A stretch of 64,000 nt of DNA. Origin: Roseobacter sp. GAI101. Lineage in GTDB: Bacteria > Pseudomonadota > Alphaproteobacteria > Rhodobacterales > Rhodobacteraceae. Location: contig NZ_DS999213.1 of NCBI RefSeq assembly GCF_000156335.1, positions 759,549 through 823,548 of the forward strand, in the 5' to 3' direction. A program made the translations under genes and the position numbers. Below, in pieces: positions 34,335 to 44,522 of this stretch (position 1 is the stretch's first letter; each line of letters starts with the position of its first letter). The notes under the pieces were generated by a model, which was not told where the DNA came from, made no database searches, and saw only the letters and a program-made list of their open reading frames with translations.

Positions 34335-36191
34335 TTACCTCGTGAGAAGTTTCGCCTCGTGCTTTTTCAGAGTCCGGCGGGCAGATGTATATCCGTCCAC
34401 ACCTTCGCGCGTTGCCAGTTCCGGGAAGAGTTCCAGGATTTCCGTACGCTGCGCATTGCCAATCCCGGCCAAGCTCAGATCGCCGGGCTGGAAGCTTTCT
34501 GTCCATGTGCCATCAGACAGGATCACCTCGTGCTGATCAAACATTATGTGGATGTAAGTCGTGCCCGAAACTTCCACGATATCAACGCCTTCCAGACCGG
34601 TCAGGTGCTTGGCTGCGACCAGAACTTCACGCTCTTCGAAGTAAAGCGCAGTTTTGTCGTTGGCCACCAGAACGCGGTGGTTGGGGCTGACCATCATGTC
34701 CCGCTCTGGCAGGTTGTTTCCCAATGCACCCTTGCGGATCAGGACCGGCTGCAGATGCGCGCTGCGGGCAAGCTCTGCTCCGCTCATCTCGCGGGCACCG
34801 ACCCAACGCACTTCCTGGATGCCGTTGTCACGGGTGATGACGCGATCACCGACCTCAAGCTCTTCTACCTTGCGTTCGCCTTTCGGCGTCGCGATCAGGG
34901 TTCCGGGCGTAAAGCAGGGGATGATCGCTTCAATGTTGGTGAAATCCAAACGTCCCGTGTCGTTTCCGGCGGCATCCGTAAAGACGATGGTACCGTCAAA
35001 ACCGTCATTCCGGCTGTCCCCGTCGATCGTGTCACCGGGATCATTATCCGGGGTGATGTTTTCAAGACGGTACCCGCCCCCGTTCAGCGAACCGGTCAGG
35101 TCGATGACGTCATAGTCGCTTGGGTCGGAACCGCTGCCACCGTCGATGGTATCGCCACCGTTGACATCGAGGAACGTGTCCTCTCCGTCATCGCCGCGCA
35201 TGCTGTCATTGCCAGCGCCACCGCGGATGGTGTCGTTGTTCCCGCCCCCCTGGATGGTGTCGTCGCCGTCACCCCCCGTCAGGTCGTCGTCGCCAAAGCC
35301 ACCCAGCAGGCTGTCGTTGCCAATACCGCCATCGACTGTGTCGTTATCCTCGCCGCCGTCGATGGTATCATTACCCTCACCGCCGAACAGGCTGTCGTTA
35401 CCGCGCACGCCGCTGATTGAATCGTCGCCATCGCCACCGTCTACGGTGTCATTGTCGCCCGCTGCAAAGATCGTGTCGTTGCCGTCACCGCCGAGGATGC
35501 TGTCGTTGCCAAAGCCACCCGCAATGGAGTCGTCGCCGTCACCACCGTCGATGGTGTCGTCGCCTTGACCGCCATCGATCGTGTCATTGCCGGCACCGCC
35601 CTGCACGCTGTCGTTGTCATTGCCCGCGAAGATGGAGTCGTTGCCATCGCCGCCGTCAATCTCGTCTTCGCCTTGCGCACCGATGATGGTGTCGTCGCCC
35701 TGACCGCCAAGGATGGTGTCATTGCCCATGCCGCCATCCAGGCTGTCATCGTCAATGCCGCCGTCGATATAGTCGTTGTCGGCCCCGCCAAAGATGGTGT
35801 CGTCATCGTCTTCACCATATAGAACGTCGTCCCCGGCACCGCCTTCGATCAGATCCTTGCCGTTGTTGGGCTGCGGATCGGTCGCGTCAATGACTTCATC
35901 CGTGACGCCAGCGATGCCTTCCGGACCGAAGCCGCCCCAGATCGTGTCGTTGCCATCGTCGCCCTTAAGCGTGTCGGAACCATGGCTGCCGATGATGCTG
36001 TCATTTCCGTCGCCACCGCTTACGACGTCGTCGTCGATACCGGCGTTGATGGAATCATCGCCCGTCCCGCCAAAGATCGTGTCGGCATCGTCGCCCGTCC
36101 GGATCGTGTCATTTCCGGCACCGCCATCGACAAAGTCACGGCCGTCGTCCTTGTTGGGATCACCGGTCCCGAAGAACGGGTTTGCCGTCAC
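34335..36191 (-). CDS. RTX repeat and C-terminal Hint domain protein, C-terminal part of a frameshifted gene
   Basis: The 618-residue frame continues the RTX nonapeptide arrays (GGxGxDxUx units such as GGDGNDSI and GGAGNDTI) for about 410 residues. It then enters a Hint (hedgehog/intein-type) domain starting at CFTPGTLIATPKGERKVEEL, with SPNHRVLV and a C-terminal tail ending KLLTR. Hint domains can self-cleave; here the Cys is at the expected first position. The frame begins without a natural start (only a GTG at 36191). The upstream 150 bases in the same frame also encode RTX-like sequence up to the C7 tract. It is best read as the C-terminal third of the gene that starts at 39852. Confidence 0.85.
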   Translation of the reverse strand: MTANPFFGTGDPNKDDGRDFVDGGAGNDTIRTGDDADTIFGGTGDDSINAGIDDDVVSGGDGNDSIIGSHGSDTLKGDDGNDTIWGGFGPEGIAGVTDEVIDATDPQPNNGKDLIEGGAGDDVLYGEDDDDTIFGGADNDYIDGGIDDDSLDGGMGNDTILGGQGDDTIIGAQGEDEIDGGDGNDSIFAGNDNDSVQGGAGNDTIDGGQGDDTIDGGDGDDSIAGGFGNDSILGGDGNDTIFAAGDNDTVDGGDGDDSISGVRGNDSLFGGEGNDTIDGGEDNDTVDGGIGNDSLLGGFGDDDLTGGDGDDTIQGGGNNDTIRGGAGNDSMRGDDGEDTFLDVNGGDTIDGGSGSDPSDYDVIDLTGSLNGGGYRLENITPDNDPGDTIDGDSRNDGFDGTIVFTDAAGNDTGRLDFTNIEAIIPCFTPGTLIATPKGERKVEELEVGDRVITRDNGIQEVRWVGAREMSGAELARSAHLQPVLIRKGALGNNLPERDMMVSPNHRVLVANDKTALYFEEREVLVAAKHLTGLEGVDIVEVSGTTYIHIMFDQHEVILSDGTWTESFQPGDLSLAGIGNAQRTEILELFPELATREGVDGYTSARRTLKKHEAKLLTR

Positions 36192-36333
36192 GGCACCGGT
36201 CAGCGGGTTGGTGACTGTCGGCTGGTCGTTCTGGTAATCCGAGAATGTATCGGTACCGGCGATGATCGAGTCATTGCCGTCGTTGCCGAAAATGCTGTCG
36301 GCCCCTTGGACATCGGTGATGGTGTCGTCGCCA

Positions 36334-39300
36334 TCACCCCCCCATGATGGTGTCGTTGTCGATCCCGCCTTCGATCACGTCGTCACCGATCCCGCCGTCG
36401 ATCAGGTCAGCGTCGTCGCCGCCATCAATCGTGTCGTTGCCAGCGCCGCCATTGATCGTGTCCTTGTTGTCGTCGGGGTTCGGATCCTGATCGAAAGGTG
36501 TCGTGATCAGCGGCAGGTCAGCATCAGGAACACCTGTGACACCCGGGGTGTCGCCTGTGATCTTGTCGTCGCCATCACCCCCATCAAGGGAGTCGCTTCC
36601 GCTACCGCCGACCAGCGTGTCGTTATCCGCACCGCCAACAAGCGTGTCGTCGCCGGATTCCCCATAGAGGATGTCATTGCCAGCCTCGCCGTTCAGCACA
36701 TCGTCGCCCGTGCCGCCATAGACTGTATCGTCGCCGTCGCGTGCGAAGACCGTGTCATTGCCGCCGCCTGCCTGCACGACGTCACCGTCGGTGCCGATGG
36801 GTGTGCCGTTCACGACCTGATCAGGACGGTCGATCAGGTCACCCTCGGGATCGCCGGTGTAGTTTTCGTCGATCAGGTTACCTGTCGCGTCACCGGACAC
36901 GATGCCATCCAGTTCGGGCATTTCCGTGCCCAGAATGTTTTCGATTTCGGTAAAGGTGAAGGTGCCCGTCGGATTGCCGGAGGTGTCGAACAGCGTCACC
37001 GTCCCGTTCTGGCCGTTTCCGTTGCTGTCCGGTGTCAGATCGCTGAGCCGGAAGTTCAGGCCGCGCAGGTCCAGTGTATCCGTATCCGTGTTGAGGCCCG
37101 CATCGGGATCAAACCCGCCTGCGCCACCGTCAACGACATCGCCAATCGTGCCGCCCACAATCGTATCCTGGTCTGCGCCGCCGCTGATGATGTCAGCGCC
37201 TTCGCCGCCGGTCAGCAAATCGCTTCCGTCGCCGCCGATCAGCGTGTCGTTGTCGATCCCGCCGTCTAGCGTGTCGTTGCCTGCGCCGCCGTCGATGAAA
37301 TCAGCGCCCTCTTCGCCCATGATATGGTCGTTGCCAAAGCCTGCATCGCCGCCGACGTCGACCTTTTCGGGTGCATCGAAGTAGACGTCCGTGATGTTGA
37401 TCCCGGCGTCGTTGCCGACAGACAAATTTTGGACCTTGGTGTGCGTGATTTCAAGGTAATCGACGGGTCCCGCGATATTGACCAAGGCCGAGTGGTAAGG
37501 GTCTGTATCCGCACCATTTCCCCCGCCGCTGAGCAGCGTTTCATTGCCGCCGACACCATCAAGGTTTTGCGCGTTGATGCCGCCGCCTGTCGATACGTCG
37601 ATCGGCGTGCGTGTGCCGTCTGGACCAACCGCGACGATGACGACTTTTGACGCATTGTCGATGTCGTTAATGCGGAAGCTGACGTTCGTCACCGCAGACG
37701 AGAAATCAAGCTTGTAGGTCGCGCGTTCGCCGTCTTCGTTGGCAAGGGACGCCAGAGAGCTGTAAGGGTTTGTGGCTTCGCTGTCGCCAGTGATCGAATG
37801 GACCTTCTGCTGGTCCGTGGAGAAGGTCGTCTCGGGTGTTTTTGACGTATTGGTGACCGAGAATGTTACATCGACATTGCCGGTATCCTGGGTGAAACCG
37901 CCGGACAGATTGTCGTTGTTGTCGACGGCGGTGCTGTCGCTGGGATCGGGGGCCTTGTCCCATTCAAAGCTTTCGCGGACCGTGCCGCCTGTCGGAGTCG
38001 AGGGGGCCGCAACATTGTTGTCGCCGAACAGCGTGTCATTGCCTGACCCGCCCGTGATGACGTCATCGCCATTATTCCCTTCGATGTAATCATCGCCGGT
38101 CCCGCCATCGATGGTGTCGTTCCCACCTTCGCCGAAGATGGTGTCATTGCCCGCATCCCCCAAGAGCAGGTCATCGCCACCGACAACACCCGCCACTAGT
38201 TCGCCGGTCGGGGCGTCATAGTACATTTCGGTGACGTTGATGCCCGAGTTGTTGTACCCGTCCTGCGTATGGGACAGGACGATACGGCTGACTGGCCCCG
38301 GAATGTCGACGTTCAGGTTATAGGCAGACGAATTCACGGCGGCATCGCCACCCTTGCTGTCTGCCGTATCGGCACCGGCCACCAGATCGGTGTCCTTGAG
38401 GGTCAGACCGGACCCGCCGGTCAGGTTTACGGCGATCGCATTTCCGTTGATGTCAAAGGCCGTGATTTTGACCAGGCCGTCATTGTCGATATCATTCACG
38501 TTGAACGACACATTCGACACCGGTGCAGAGAAATCCCACTGGAATTCGCCGACGTTGCCCGCACCATGGGTGGTGGACTTGAGCGAGCTGTCATTATCGA
38601 CCGGATCCCCGTTCGACACGATACCGTCGGTGTTCAGCAGCTCTCCGCCTGCTTCGGACTGGTGGTTACCGGTATCGACCGTGCGTGCATAGGTCACGGT
38701 GACGTTGCCGGTGTCTTGGGTGAACCCGTTGTCAATCTGGTCGCCGCTGACGCCTTCCCATTCGAAATTCTCGCGCACGGTCGCCGATTGGGCCCCATGG
38801 TCGCCAAAGATGATGTCGTCACCCTCGCCGCCCTCAAGCGTGTCGTTCCCTGCCACGGTGTCGTCGGCGATCACGGATGCGGGGTTGTCGAAATAAACAT
38901 CTGTGACGTTTACGCCCGAGTTGCTGGAGGTCGTCGCGGTGTGAATGAATTCGATCCGGGAAACCGGCCCGTCAATTGACACGTTCACCGAATATTTGGA
39001 TCCCGCAGCATTTTCATCACCGCCAAGGCTTTTGGCCGTATCGACCCCGAACATACCATCCGAGTCGATCAGGTTTACGCCCGACCCGCCGGTCAGATCG
39101 ACGTCGATCAGGTTGCCGGCTGCGTCATAGGCCATGACCTTGACCTGACCACCGTTATCGATGTCGTTGATGTTGAACGACACATTGCCAACCGCATCGT
39201 CGAAACGCAGTTCAAAGGCCGTGTGGCCCGAATTGTTGGCAAGTGAATCGAACGCACTGTTCTGGTTGATCGCGCTGCCGTCACCGTCGATCCCGGAAAC

Positions 39301-39852
39301 ATTCTGCTGGTCTTCGGTGTATTGCTGATACGCGCCGTTATACGGAGAAAACGACTTCAGCTCGAACATGACGTTGACGGTGCCCGTGTTCTGAACAAAG
39401 CCCGCCTTGAGGTTGTCATCTTCGTCGATCGAGGTGCCGTTGCCGCTGGGGTCCGGCGCTTTGGACCATTCAAAGCTTTCGCGCCCGCCCGACGCCGTCC
39501 CCGACACGATCCCGTCACCGATCAAAAGATCATTGCCGTCCTGGCCAAGGATACTGTCATCACCCGAACCGCCAAGCACAGAGTCGTTCCCGGCCCCTGC
39601 CAGCACAGTATCGTTCCCGCCAAGTGCTGCTATGACGTCGTCGTTCGATCCCACATTCCCAAAAACGGCATCAAACGCGTCAACCAGATCACCATCAGGG
39701 TCGCCCAAGTATCCAACGTTGATCAGGTCACCATCGCGGGTCCCTTCGACGATCCCGTCCGAGCCCGCAACCGATGTGGTTGACGTTGTCGTTGTCGTGC
39801 TGGTCTTTGATCCGAAAAAAAGACTGCTCAGGCTGTCGAGGAAAAGTGTCAT
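36334..39852 (-). CDS. Large RTX calcium-binding protein, N-terminal part of a frameshifted gene
   Basis: From the ATG at 39852 (MTLFLDSLSSLFFGSK, preceded by GGAGA) this frame encodes 1172 residues. A Ser/Thr-rich N-terminus and a first RTX array lead into three homologous modules of about 200 residues, A (about 39480-38880), B (38785-38215) and C (37985-37370). Each starts RE(S/N)FEW and ends with NSGINVTDVYFD-like sequence, and they are separated by short RTX arrays. More RTX repeats follow to the stop. RTX repeats bind calcium and fold after type I secretion. The frame ends at a TGA immediately after a G7 run (coding strand); removing one G restores a gene of about 1838 codons ending in a Hint domain. 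No type I secretion genes are nearby. Confidence 0.85.
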   Translation of the reverse strand: MTLFLDSLSSLFFGSKTSTTTTTSTTSVAGSDGIVEGTRDGDLINVGYLGDPDGDLVDAFDAVFGNVGSNDDVIAALGGNDTVLAGAGNDSVLGGSGDDSILGQDGNDLLIGDGIVSGTASGGRESFEWSKAPDPSGNGTSIDEDDNLKAGFVQNTGTVNVMFELKSFSPYNGAYQQYTEDQQNVSGIDGDGSAINQNSAFDSLANNSGHTAFELRFDDAVGNVSFNINDIDNGGQVKVMAYDAAGNLIDVDLTGGSGVNLIDSDGMFGVDTAKSLGGDENAAGSKYSVNVSIDGPVSRIEFIHTATTSSNSGVNVTDVYFDNPASVIADDTVAGNDTLEGGEGDDIIFGDHGAQSATVRENFEWEGVSGDQIDNGFTQDTGNVTVTYARTVDTGNHQSEAGGELLNTDGIVSNGDPVDNDSSLKSTTHGAGNVGEFQWDFSAPVSNVSFNVNDIDNDGLVKITAFDINGNAIAVNLTGGSGLTLKDTDLVAGADTADSKGGDAAVNSSAYNLNVDIPGPVSRIVLSHTQDGYNNSGINVTEMYYDAPTGELVAGVVGGDDLLLGDAGNDTIFGEGGNDTIDGGTGDDYIEGNNGDDVITGGSGNDTLFGDNNVAAPSTPTGGTVRESFEWDKAPDPSDSTAVDNNDNLSGGFTQDTGNVDVTFSVTNTSKTPETTFSTDQQKVHSITGDSEATNPYSSLASLANEDGERATYKLDFSSAVTNVSFRINDIDNASKVVIVAVGPDGTRTPIDVSTGGGINAQNLDGVGGNETLLSGGGNGADTDPYHSALVNIAGPVDYLEITHTKVQNLSVGNDAGINITDVYFDAPEKVDVGGDAGFGNDHIMGEEGADFIDGGAGNDTLDGGIDNDTLIGGDGSDLLTGGEGADIISGGADQDTIVGGTIGDVVDGGAGGFDPDAGLNTDTDTLDLRGLNFRLSDLTPDSNGNGQNGTVTLFDTSGNPTGTFTFTEIENILGTEMPELDGIVSGDATGNLIDENYTGDPEGDLIDRPDQVVNGTPIGTDGDVVQAGGGNDTVFARDGDDTVYGGTGDDVLNGEAGNDILYGESGDDTLVGGADNDTLVGGSGSDSLDGGDGDDKITGDTPGVTGVPDADLPLITTPFDQDPNPDDNKDTINGGAGNDTIDGGDDADLIDGGIGDDVIEGGIDNDTIMGG
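36337..36343 (-). other. Homopolymer C7 (G7 on the coding strand) at the frame break
   Basis: The coding strand reads ATG-GGG-GGG-TGA here. With six G it would read ATG-GGG-GGT-GAT-GGC-GAC-GAC, which translates as MGGDGDDTI and continues the RTX repeat without interruption into the downstream frame. The shift needed is +1. Confidence 0.9.
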
Positions 39853-41219
39853 GTCGGTCGTCTCCAAAATCTGTTCAGGCGCGTTAGGACTGATCCGTCC
39901 GCCTCATATCTGTAATAAGCCCGTTCAAGGGCGAAGCTGGTCAGTCGAAACGGCCCTGTATGCCGCTGGAAATATCGTGGCGCGATGCCGCAAAGGGTAC
40001 CGCGCCGGTGTTCTCGTTAAAATTGTGCGCGACCGTGGTGAGCCGCGCGAAAAATGGCTCTGATCGAAAGTTGATGACAGAGGGAGTAATTTTCATTTGT
40101 GGCAACAACCCGGTCACAAAGCGGCGCTTCGAAGAAGAATCGTTAACGCAATGATTGATGGGACCAGCCGAAGGACTGCCCGATCGCGCTGGATGCCGGT
40201 CGATGACACTCTTGTACCTAACCACGTTCTTCTCCTTGCTCCGCCAACTGACGGGCTGCCCTAAAGCAGCAAACGAACAACCCCGAAAAAACGCTGGTGG
40301 CACACGACGACACGCACCAAATTCGGACCGCTCTGAGGAGAAGTTAGGCCGCAAAAGACCCGTCACAGCGAATGGCAGTTCGCTTGTGTTGTATTCGACA
40401 GCTTACAGTGCAGCGAACACACGTTCCCCGTACAAAACGTACGCGTTCAATGCGGTCGCCCCCGTGACCTACAGACTTTGCCCCCCAGTTGGGCATCTCA
40501 TTGATATCTTGGCCGAAGGGTTACAGAAAGAGAAATCTTAAAGCGAAATCCCGGCGTCATGGTGGATGGGAATTCACGACAACCAGAGTGAATTTGGTAA
40601 TCTCTAGCATAGATTGTAAATTGTTTCCCGTTCCGAAATTTGGGAAAACGTGATTTTTCAGAAAAATAAGGGCAATTCGAACGAAGCGGATTGGAATTCG
40701 TCAATCGAACCCGCTTTATTGTTTCCAAATCGAAAGAAATGCCTGAGGCGAGACGTGATCGACAAACGCCTTTCACGCTTTTAGCACACTAATTTGTGTT
40801 GGAACCAATTCGGCCAATAATTTAGCATTTAATCAAATTTGTGCAAAAAGATGCCACAATCTGAACGAATCAAAACCTTGATTGATTCGGAGCGCTAATG
40901 TGACTGCCGTGACTGGTTTATCAGCTTATAGTTGCATTGGCGGTCATTGTATTGATCAGAGGTGCCATGTGCGCGCCTAATGGTGTGTCGCTGATCACGG
41001 CGGAATTGGTTAATCACTGAAACTCCGGTCTGACCCGCTGAACTTCTGTCGCCCGTCTCACCTTAGATACGCGCGCGACCCGCTCTAATAACTCCAAACC
41101 AGTTGGCCCTAGAGCTTCCGCAGGAAGTTGGACACTTGTCCGATGCCTCTCGAGTGTCCGGAAATTATGAGAACCTTAAGGACTGTTGTTCTAAGCACCT
41201 GAAAAAGAGGAACGTGCTT
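39853..41219. other. Non-coding, AT-richer interval between the RTX gene and the chemotaxis receptor gene
   Basis: About 1.37 kb without a convincing gene. Two overlapping frames (39941-40366 minus and 40155-40541 plus) lack recognisable protein sequence and a good start. The stretch 40530-41000 is clearly more AT-rich than the surrounding chromosome and should hold the promoter of the receptor gene. No inverted-repeat-bounded element, RNA gene or terminator could be defined by eye. Confidence 0.6.
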
Positions 41220-43760
41220 GTGAAAATATCAAAGGTCTGTCTCGTTATCTTGCTTGCCGTCGGGTCGATCGGGATCGTCAAATATCTGCATGAATCCGTA
41301 ATATCCCTGCAAGATTATAAGATGGTCCAAAGCTTGGAAGCACTGGCAAGGTCAACAACGACGTGGTCGGATGCGACAGTCGCGCTTTCATTGGAACGGA
41401 GCGTGACGCAAGTCGCCTTGTCGGTCGCAGGTCCCGCACCGGCGGCGTTTAGAAATATCATCCGCGATCAGCGTTCACTTTCCGACAGCACGTTCCAAGA
41501 GGCACTGGCCGAGTTGGACGGGATCGACTTTGAAACGAAAGATCAGTTCATCGAAAGAGCGGAAGACTATCATCAAACCATCAAGAAGCTGCGCAGCGAG
41601 GTCGATGCGATGCTTGCCGTAGAAATAACGGACCGGCCAAGAGACAGGGCGCAAGACCTCCCCTACGAACTGAAGGCCAATATTTCGGGTCTGAAGTCGC
41701 TGTCGAACCTTTTGGTCATCGAAAACAGCCTGACATCCTCGACCGTTGCAGGCCTGACAATGATCGAAAGCGCCGCTTGGGAGATCAGGGAGTTCGGTGG
41801 CAGAGCCCGAACCTATTATGCAATCGCAACCTTGCACGGCACCCCTGTTCCGCCTGACCTCAAAAAACTTATCGAAGCAGACAGTGCGCGCGCGGTTCAA
41901 GCTTGGGAAACTCTTCAAGCTCAGGTTGAAGTTGTTGATCTGGATCAGGATTTTTCGCAAAGGATCGATACTGCCGGGGAGAGGTATTTTGGGACCTACC
42001 TGCCCGTTCTTGAACGCTTGGATGCCGTAATGGCCGGGGTGTCGAAGGGCGCGCAAGTTGCCTATCCCGTCACATTCGATGAATTTTTCAAGTTATCAAA
42101 CAAAGCCTTGGACGATATGGCGAAGATCTCTCAAGATGCCGGAATGCAGGTCCGGCTTTATTGGGAAGGCGATCGGCAAAGCCATCTTTATACCTTGCTT
42201 TTCAACGCAGGTTTGATGATCCTCGATATCTTGTTGGTATGTGCTGCGGTTTATTTCGTTGCGACGCGCCTGGCCAACCGTATTGCCTATGCTTCTCAGG
42301 CTATTGAGGCGGTTACAAAAGGCGATCTGAATCAAGAGATTGATGAACGCGAGAATGACCTGCTTGAAATTAGAAACCTCACCTCAAGCCTGAAAAAACT
42401 GATTGCCTCAGCGCGCGAGGCGCGGAAATTGTCGGCTACACTGGATGATGTCGAAGCGCAGGCCAAAGAGCGGCTTCAGATGGAAAAAGAACGCGAGGAG
42501 CGTCGGGCCAGCGAAGCAGAAGCCGCCCACGACCGTGAGATGATTGCCGCGCAGGAGAAAAAGCGGCTTGCTGCCTTTACAGGGTTTCAAGCCGATATGG
42601 AAAACGTATTGGGACAGGCCGCATCCGGGGACTTCTCCAACCGGATTTCAGATGACACGCAAGATCAAAGTCTTGCAAGCCTTGCCATGGTGATCAACCG
42701 ACTTCTGGACATGATCGAGACGAATATCGCTGATGTCGTTGTCAGTATTGATGCGCTCTCTCAGGGGAACCTGGGTGTGCGGATAGAGGGAGAACGTCAG
42801 GGGTCATTTTTACAGCTTCAAGAAGACTTCAATGCCGCGCTTTCGACATTGTCGCAGTCGATGTCTCGGATAATGCAAAACGGCCAGAACGTTGCTGCAA
42901 CCTCAAGCGAACTAGAGGCGACATCGCGAAGTATGGCCAAACGGGCAGAAGACAGCGCTGCGGCCATTCAACAGACATCTGCGGCAGCGGAGGATATCGC
43001 GACAAGCATCCGCCAGGTTGTCGAAAATGCCAAGACTGCCGATGTCGCAACACGCAAGGTTCGGGACAGCGCGGATCAAACCAAAAAGGTCTCCGACGAG
43101 ACTGAGGCATCCATGCACGCTATGACTGAGGCATCGACACAAATTAACCGCGTGGTCAAAGTGATCGAGGACATTGCGTTCCAAATCAACTTGCTTGCAC
43201 TGAACGCGGGCGTAGAAGCCGCCCGTGCCGGTGAGGCTGGTCGCGGCTTTTCGGTCGTGGCCTCCGAGGTGCGTGCACTTGCGCAAAGATCGCAAGATGC
43301 CGTGCGTGAAATCAGCGAAGTTATTGAACAAAATAACCGAAGCGTCGAAGCTGGCGTGGAGCAAGTCGAACTGTCCCGAAATGCACTTCAGGGCATTATT
43401 TCCGATGTAGAAGTGGCATCAAGCCAGATTTCTGACATCGCAAAGGCGGTCGAACAACAGTCCCATGGCATCGAAGAGGTAACGCGCGCGGTTCGCTCGA
43501 TCGACAGTGTGTCGCAAACGAATGCTGCCGCATTGGAAGGGATGACCGCATCGAGCGTGGCGATGAACGATGAGGCTAAATCCCTCAGCTCGGCTTTGGG
43601 TCAATTTCACGGTGTCGAAGTGCTCCCTGTCATTAAAAAAGCTGGCAAAGTAATACCAATGGCCAAAAGCAACCAAGGGCCTTCCCCACAGGGCCAACCA
43701 AAATCATCGCCAGTTGCGCGAAAAAACACAGCTCGCAATGATGACTGGGCAGAGTTCTGA
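41220..43760 (+). CDS. Methyl-accepting chemotaxis protein with large extracytoplasmic sensor
   Basis: The receptor of about 846 residues has a first transmembrane helix near the N-terminus ([18 protein letters not shown]) and an extracytoplasmic helical sensor of about 290 residues. A second helix (about 323-347, [19 protein letters not shown]) leads to a HAMP domain, a coiled coil and a second HAMP-like region. The MCP signalling domain has the hairpin tip [20 protein letters not shown]. The last five residues DWAEF fit the xWxxF tether for CheR/CheB. No ATG exists near the start: I prefer the GTG at 41220 (AGAGGA 8 bases before), with GTG 41214 and TTG 41103 as alternatives. No other chemotaxis genes are adjacent, so its ligand is unknown. 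Confidence 0.9.
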   Translation: MKISKVCLVILLAVGSIGIVKYLHESVISLQDYKMVQSLEALARSTTTWSDATVALSLERSVTQVALSVAGPAPAAFRNIIRDQRSLSDSTFQEALAELDGIDFETKDQFIERAEDYHQTIKKLRSEVDAMLAVEITDRPRDRAQDLPYELKANISGLKSLSNLLVIENSLTSSTVAGLTMIESAAWEIREFGGRARTYYAIATLHGTPVPPDLKKLIEADSARAVQAWETLQAQVEVVDLDQDFSQRIDTAGERYFGTYLPVLERLDAVMAGVSKGAQVAYPVTFDEFFKLSNKALDDMAKISQDAGMQVRLYWEGDRQSHLYTLLFNAGLMILDILLVCAAVYFVATRLANRIAYASQAIEAVTKGDLNQEIDERENDLLEIRNLTSSLKKLIASAREARKLSATLDDVEAQAKERLQMEKEREERRASEAEAAHDREMIAAQEKKRLAAFTGFQADMENVLGQAASGDFSNRISDDTQDQSLASLAMVINRLLDMIETNIADVVVSIDALSQGNLGVRIEGERQGSFLQLQEDFNAALSTLSQSMSRIMQNGQNVAATSSELEATSRSMAKRAEDSAAAIQQTSAAAEDIATSIRQVVENAKTADVATRKVRDSADQTKKVSDETEASMHAMTEASTQINRVVKVIEDIAFQINLLALNAGVEAARAGEAGRGFSVVASEVRALAQRSQDAVREISEVIEQNNRSVEAGVEQVELSRNALQGIISDVEVASSQISDIAKAVEQQSHGIEEVTRAVRSIDSVSQTNAAALEGMTASSVAMNDEAKSLSSALGQFHGVEVLPVIKKAGKVIPMAKSNQGPSPQGQPKSSPVARKNTARNDDWAEF

Positions 43761-44476
43761 TCGAGGAATGCGAGATATACTTGCCGCAAATCTAGATAAT
43801 CATCATGGATGCGCCAATATCTGGCATGTCCATATGTATTATAAGCGCCACCGTCATCCCGAATGGAAAGAAGGCGGGACGGAATATCCAACTCCTATTT
43901 CACGCACCAATCCTAGGGCATTGCTTTCAGCAACACGTTTGAAAACTCGCCAATTTCTTAACTGTTCGAGTGTCGGTGCCTATCATGTTTATCGCCTCTG
44001 AGTGAATACGGCGACCCGGTTACTTGGCGAGATCGTTAAAAAGAAGATGCGCGCTTTTGTATGCGATGCAATCCACCTACTCGATGGCTGAGATCTAATC
44101 AGCCCAATGGAAACCAAACCGTCCGTCCGTCATCCGGTCAGTGTCCGTTACATTCAAAGTCTAACGAAGACAGCAACTCAATGTTGGTGTGCGCAGAGAA
44201 ACGCATCTCTACGACCAAGGTATGGGCATCTTTAATCAACTTATCCAAGTCACCTCTATAAATCACATTAGCCATACCAGCAGGCGCAAAATGACCGCGT
44301 GGTGGATATGGATTTGTGAAGGGGAATGCCGCACCCTGCGCATGCTGCAGATTTAGGTCATCTGCAGTGCGTTTATTTTCCGATCTAGACAACTATCCGC
44401 AACCAATCGGTCAAGCCGATAACGGTTGGTGAGTAAATCAATAATGCTGTGTTCATTAGGCGGAATTGTGGACCAA
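43761..44476. other. Interval without a supported gene between the receptor gene and tRNA-Leu
   Basis: About 0.7 kb with only short frames. The best of them (44138-44392, minus, 84 codons, including GMANVIYRGDLDKLIKDAHT) has no recognisable family or clear ribosome binding site and may be a remnant. The sequence is less GC-rich than the flanking core genes and lies on the 3' side of the tRNA gene. Confidence 0.5.
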
Positions 44477-44519
44477 AACATCTAAGTCATTATATTTAAA
44501 AATAAATGACTTAGATGTT
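44477..44519 (-). terminator. Long AT-rich inverted repeat just past tRNA-Leu
   Basis: Perfect 15-base arms, AACATCTAAGTCATT (44477-44491) and AATGACTTAGATGTT (44505-44519), surround a 13-base AT loop. The repeat lies three bases beyond the encoded CCA of the tRNA. A terminator is the simplest reading, but the stem is weak in GC and lacks a proper T tract, so a recombination-related site is also possible. Confidence 0.5.
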
Positions 44520-44522
44520 ATT

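Noticed and set aside
34335-39500. Dense short DNA repeats resembling a CRISPR or tandem-repeat array
   Set aside because: The periodicity comes from coding RTX nonapeptides (GGxGxDxUx) in an open frame; there are no uniform spacers or cas genes.
39941-40541. Two overlapping frames (141 codons minus, 128 codons plus) downstream of the RTX gene start
   Set aside because: Neither has a plausible start, domain or context; they overlap each other on opposite strands in AT-shifting DNA.
44138-44392. 84-codon minus-strand frame near tRNA-Leu
   Set aside because: Parts read like real protein, but I see no ribosome binding site and no family, and the frame is short. Kept as a possible remnant within the gene-poor interval.
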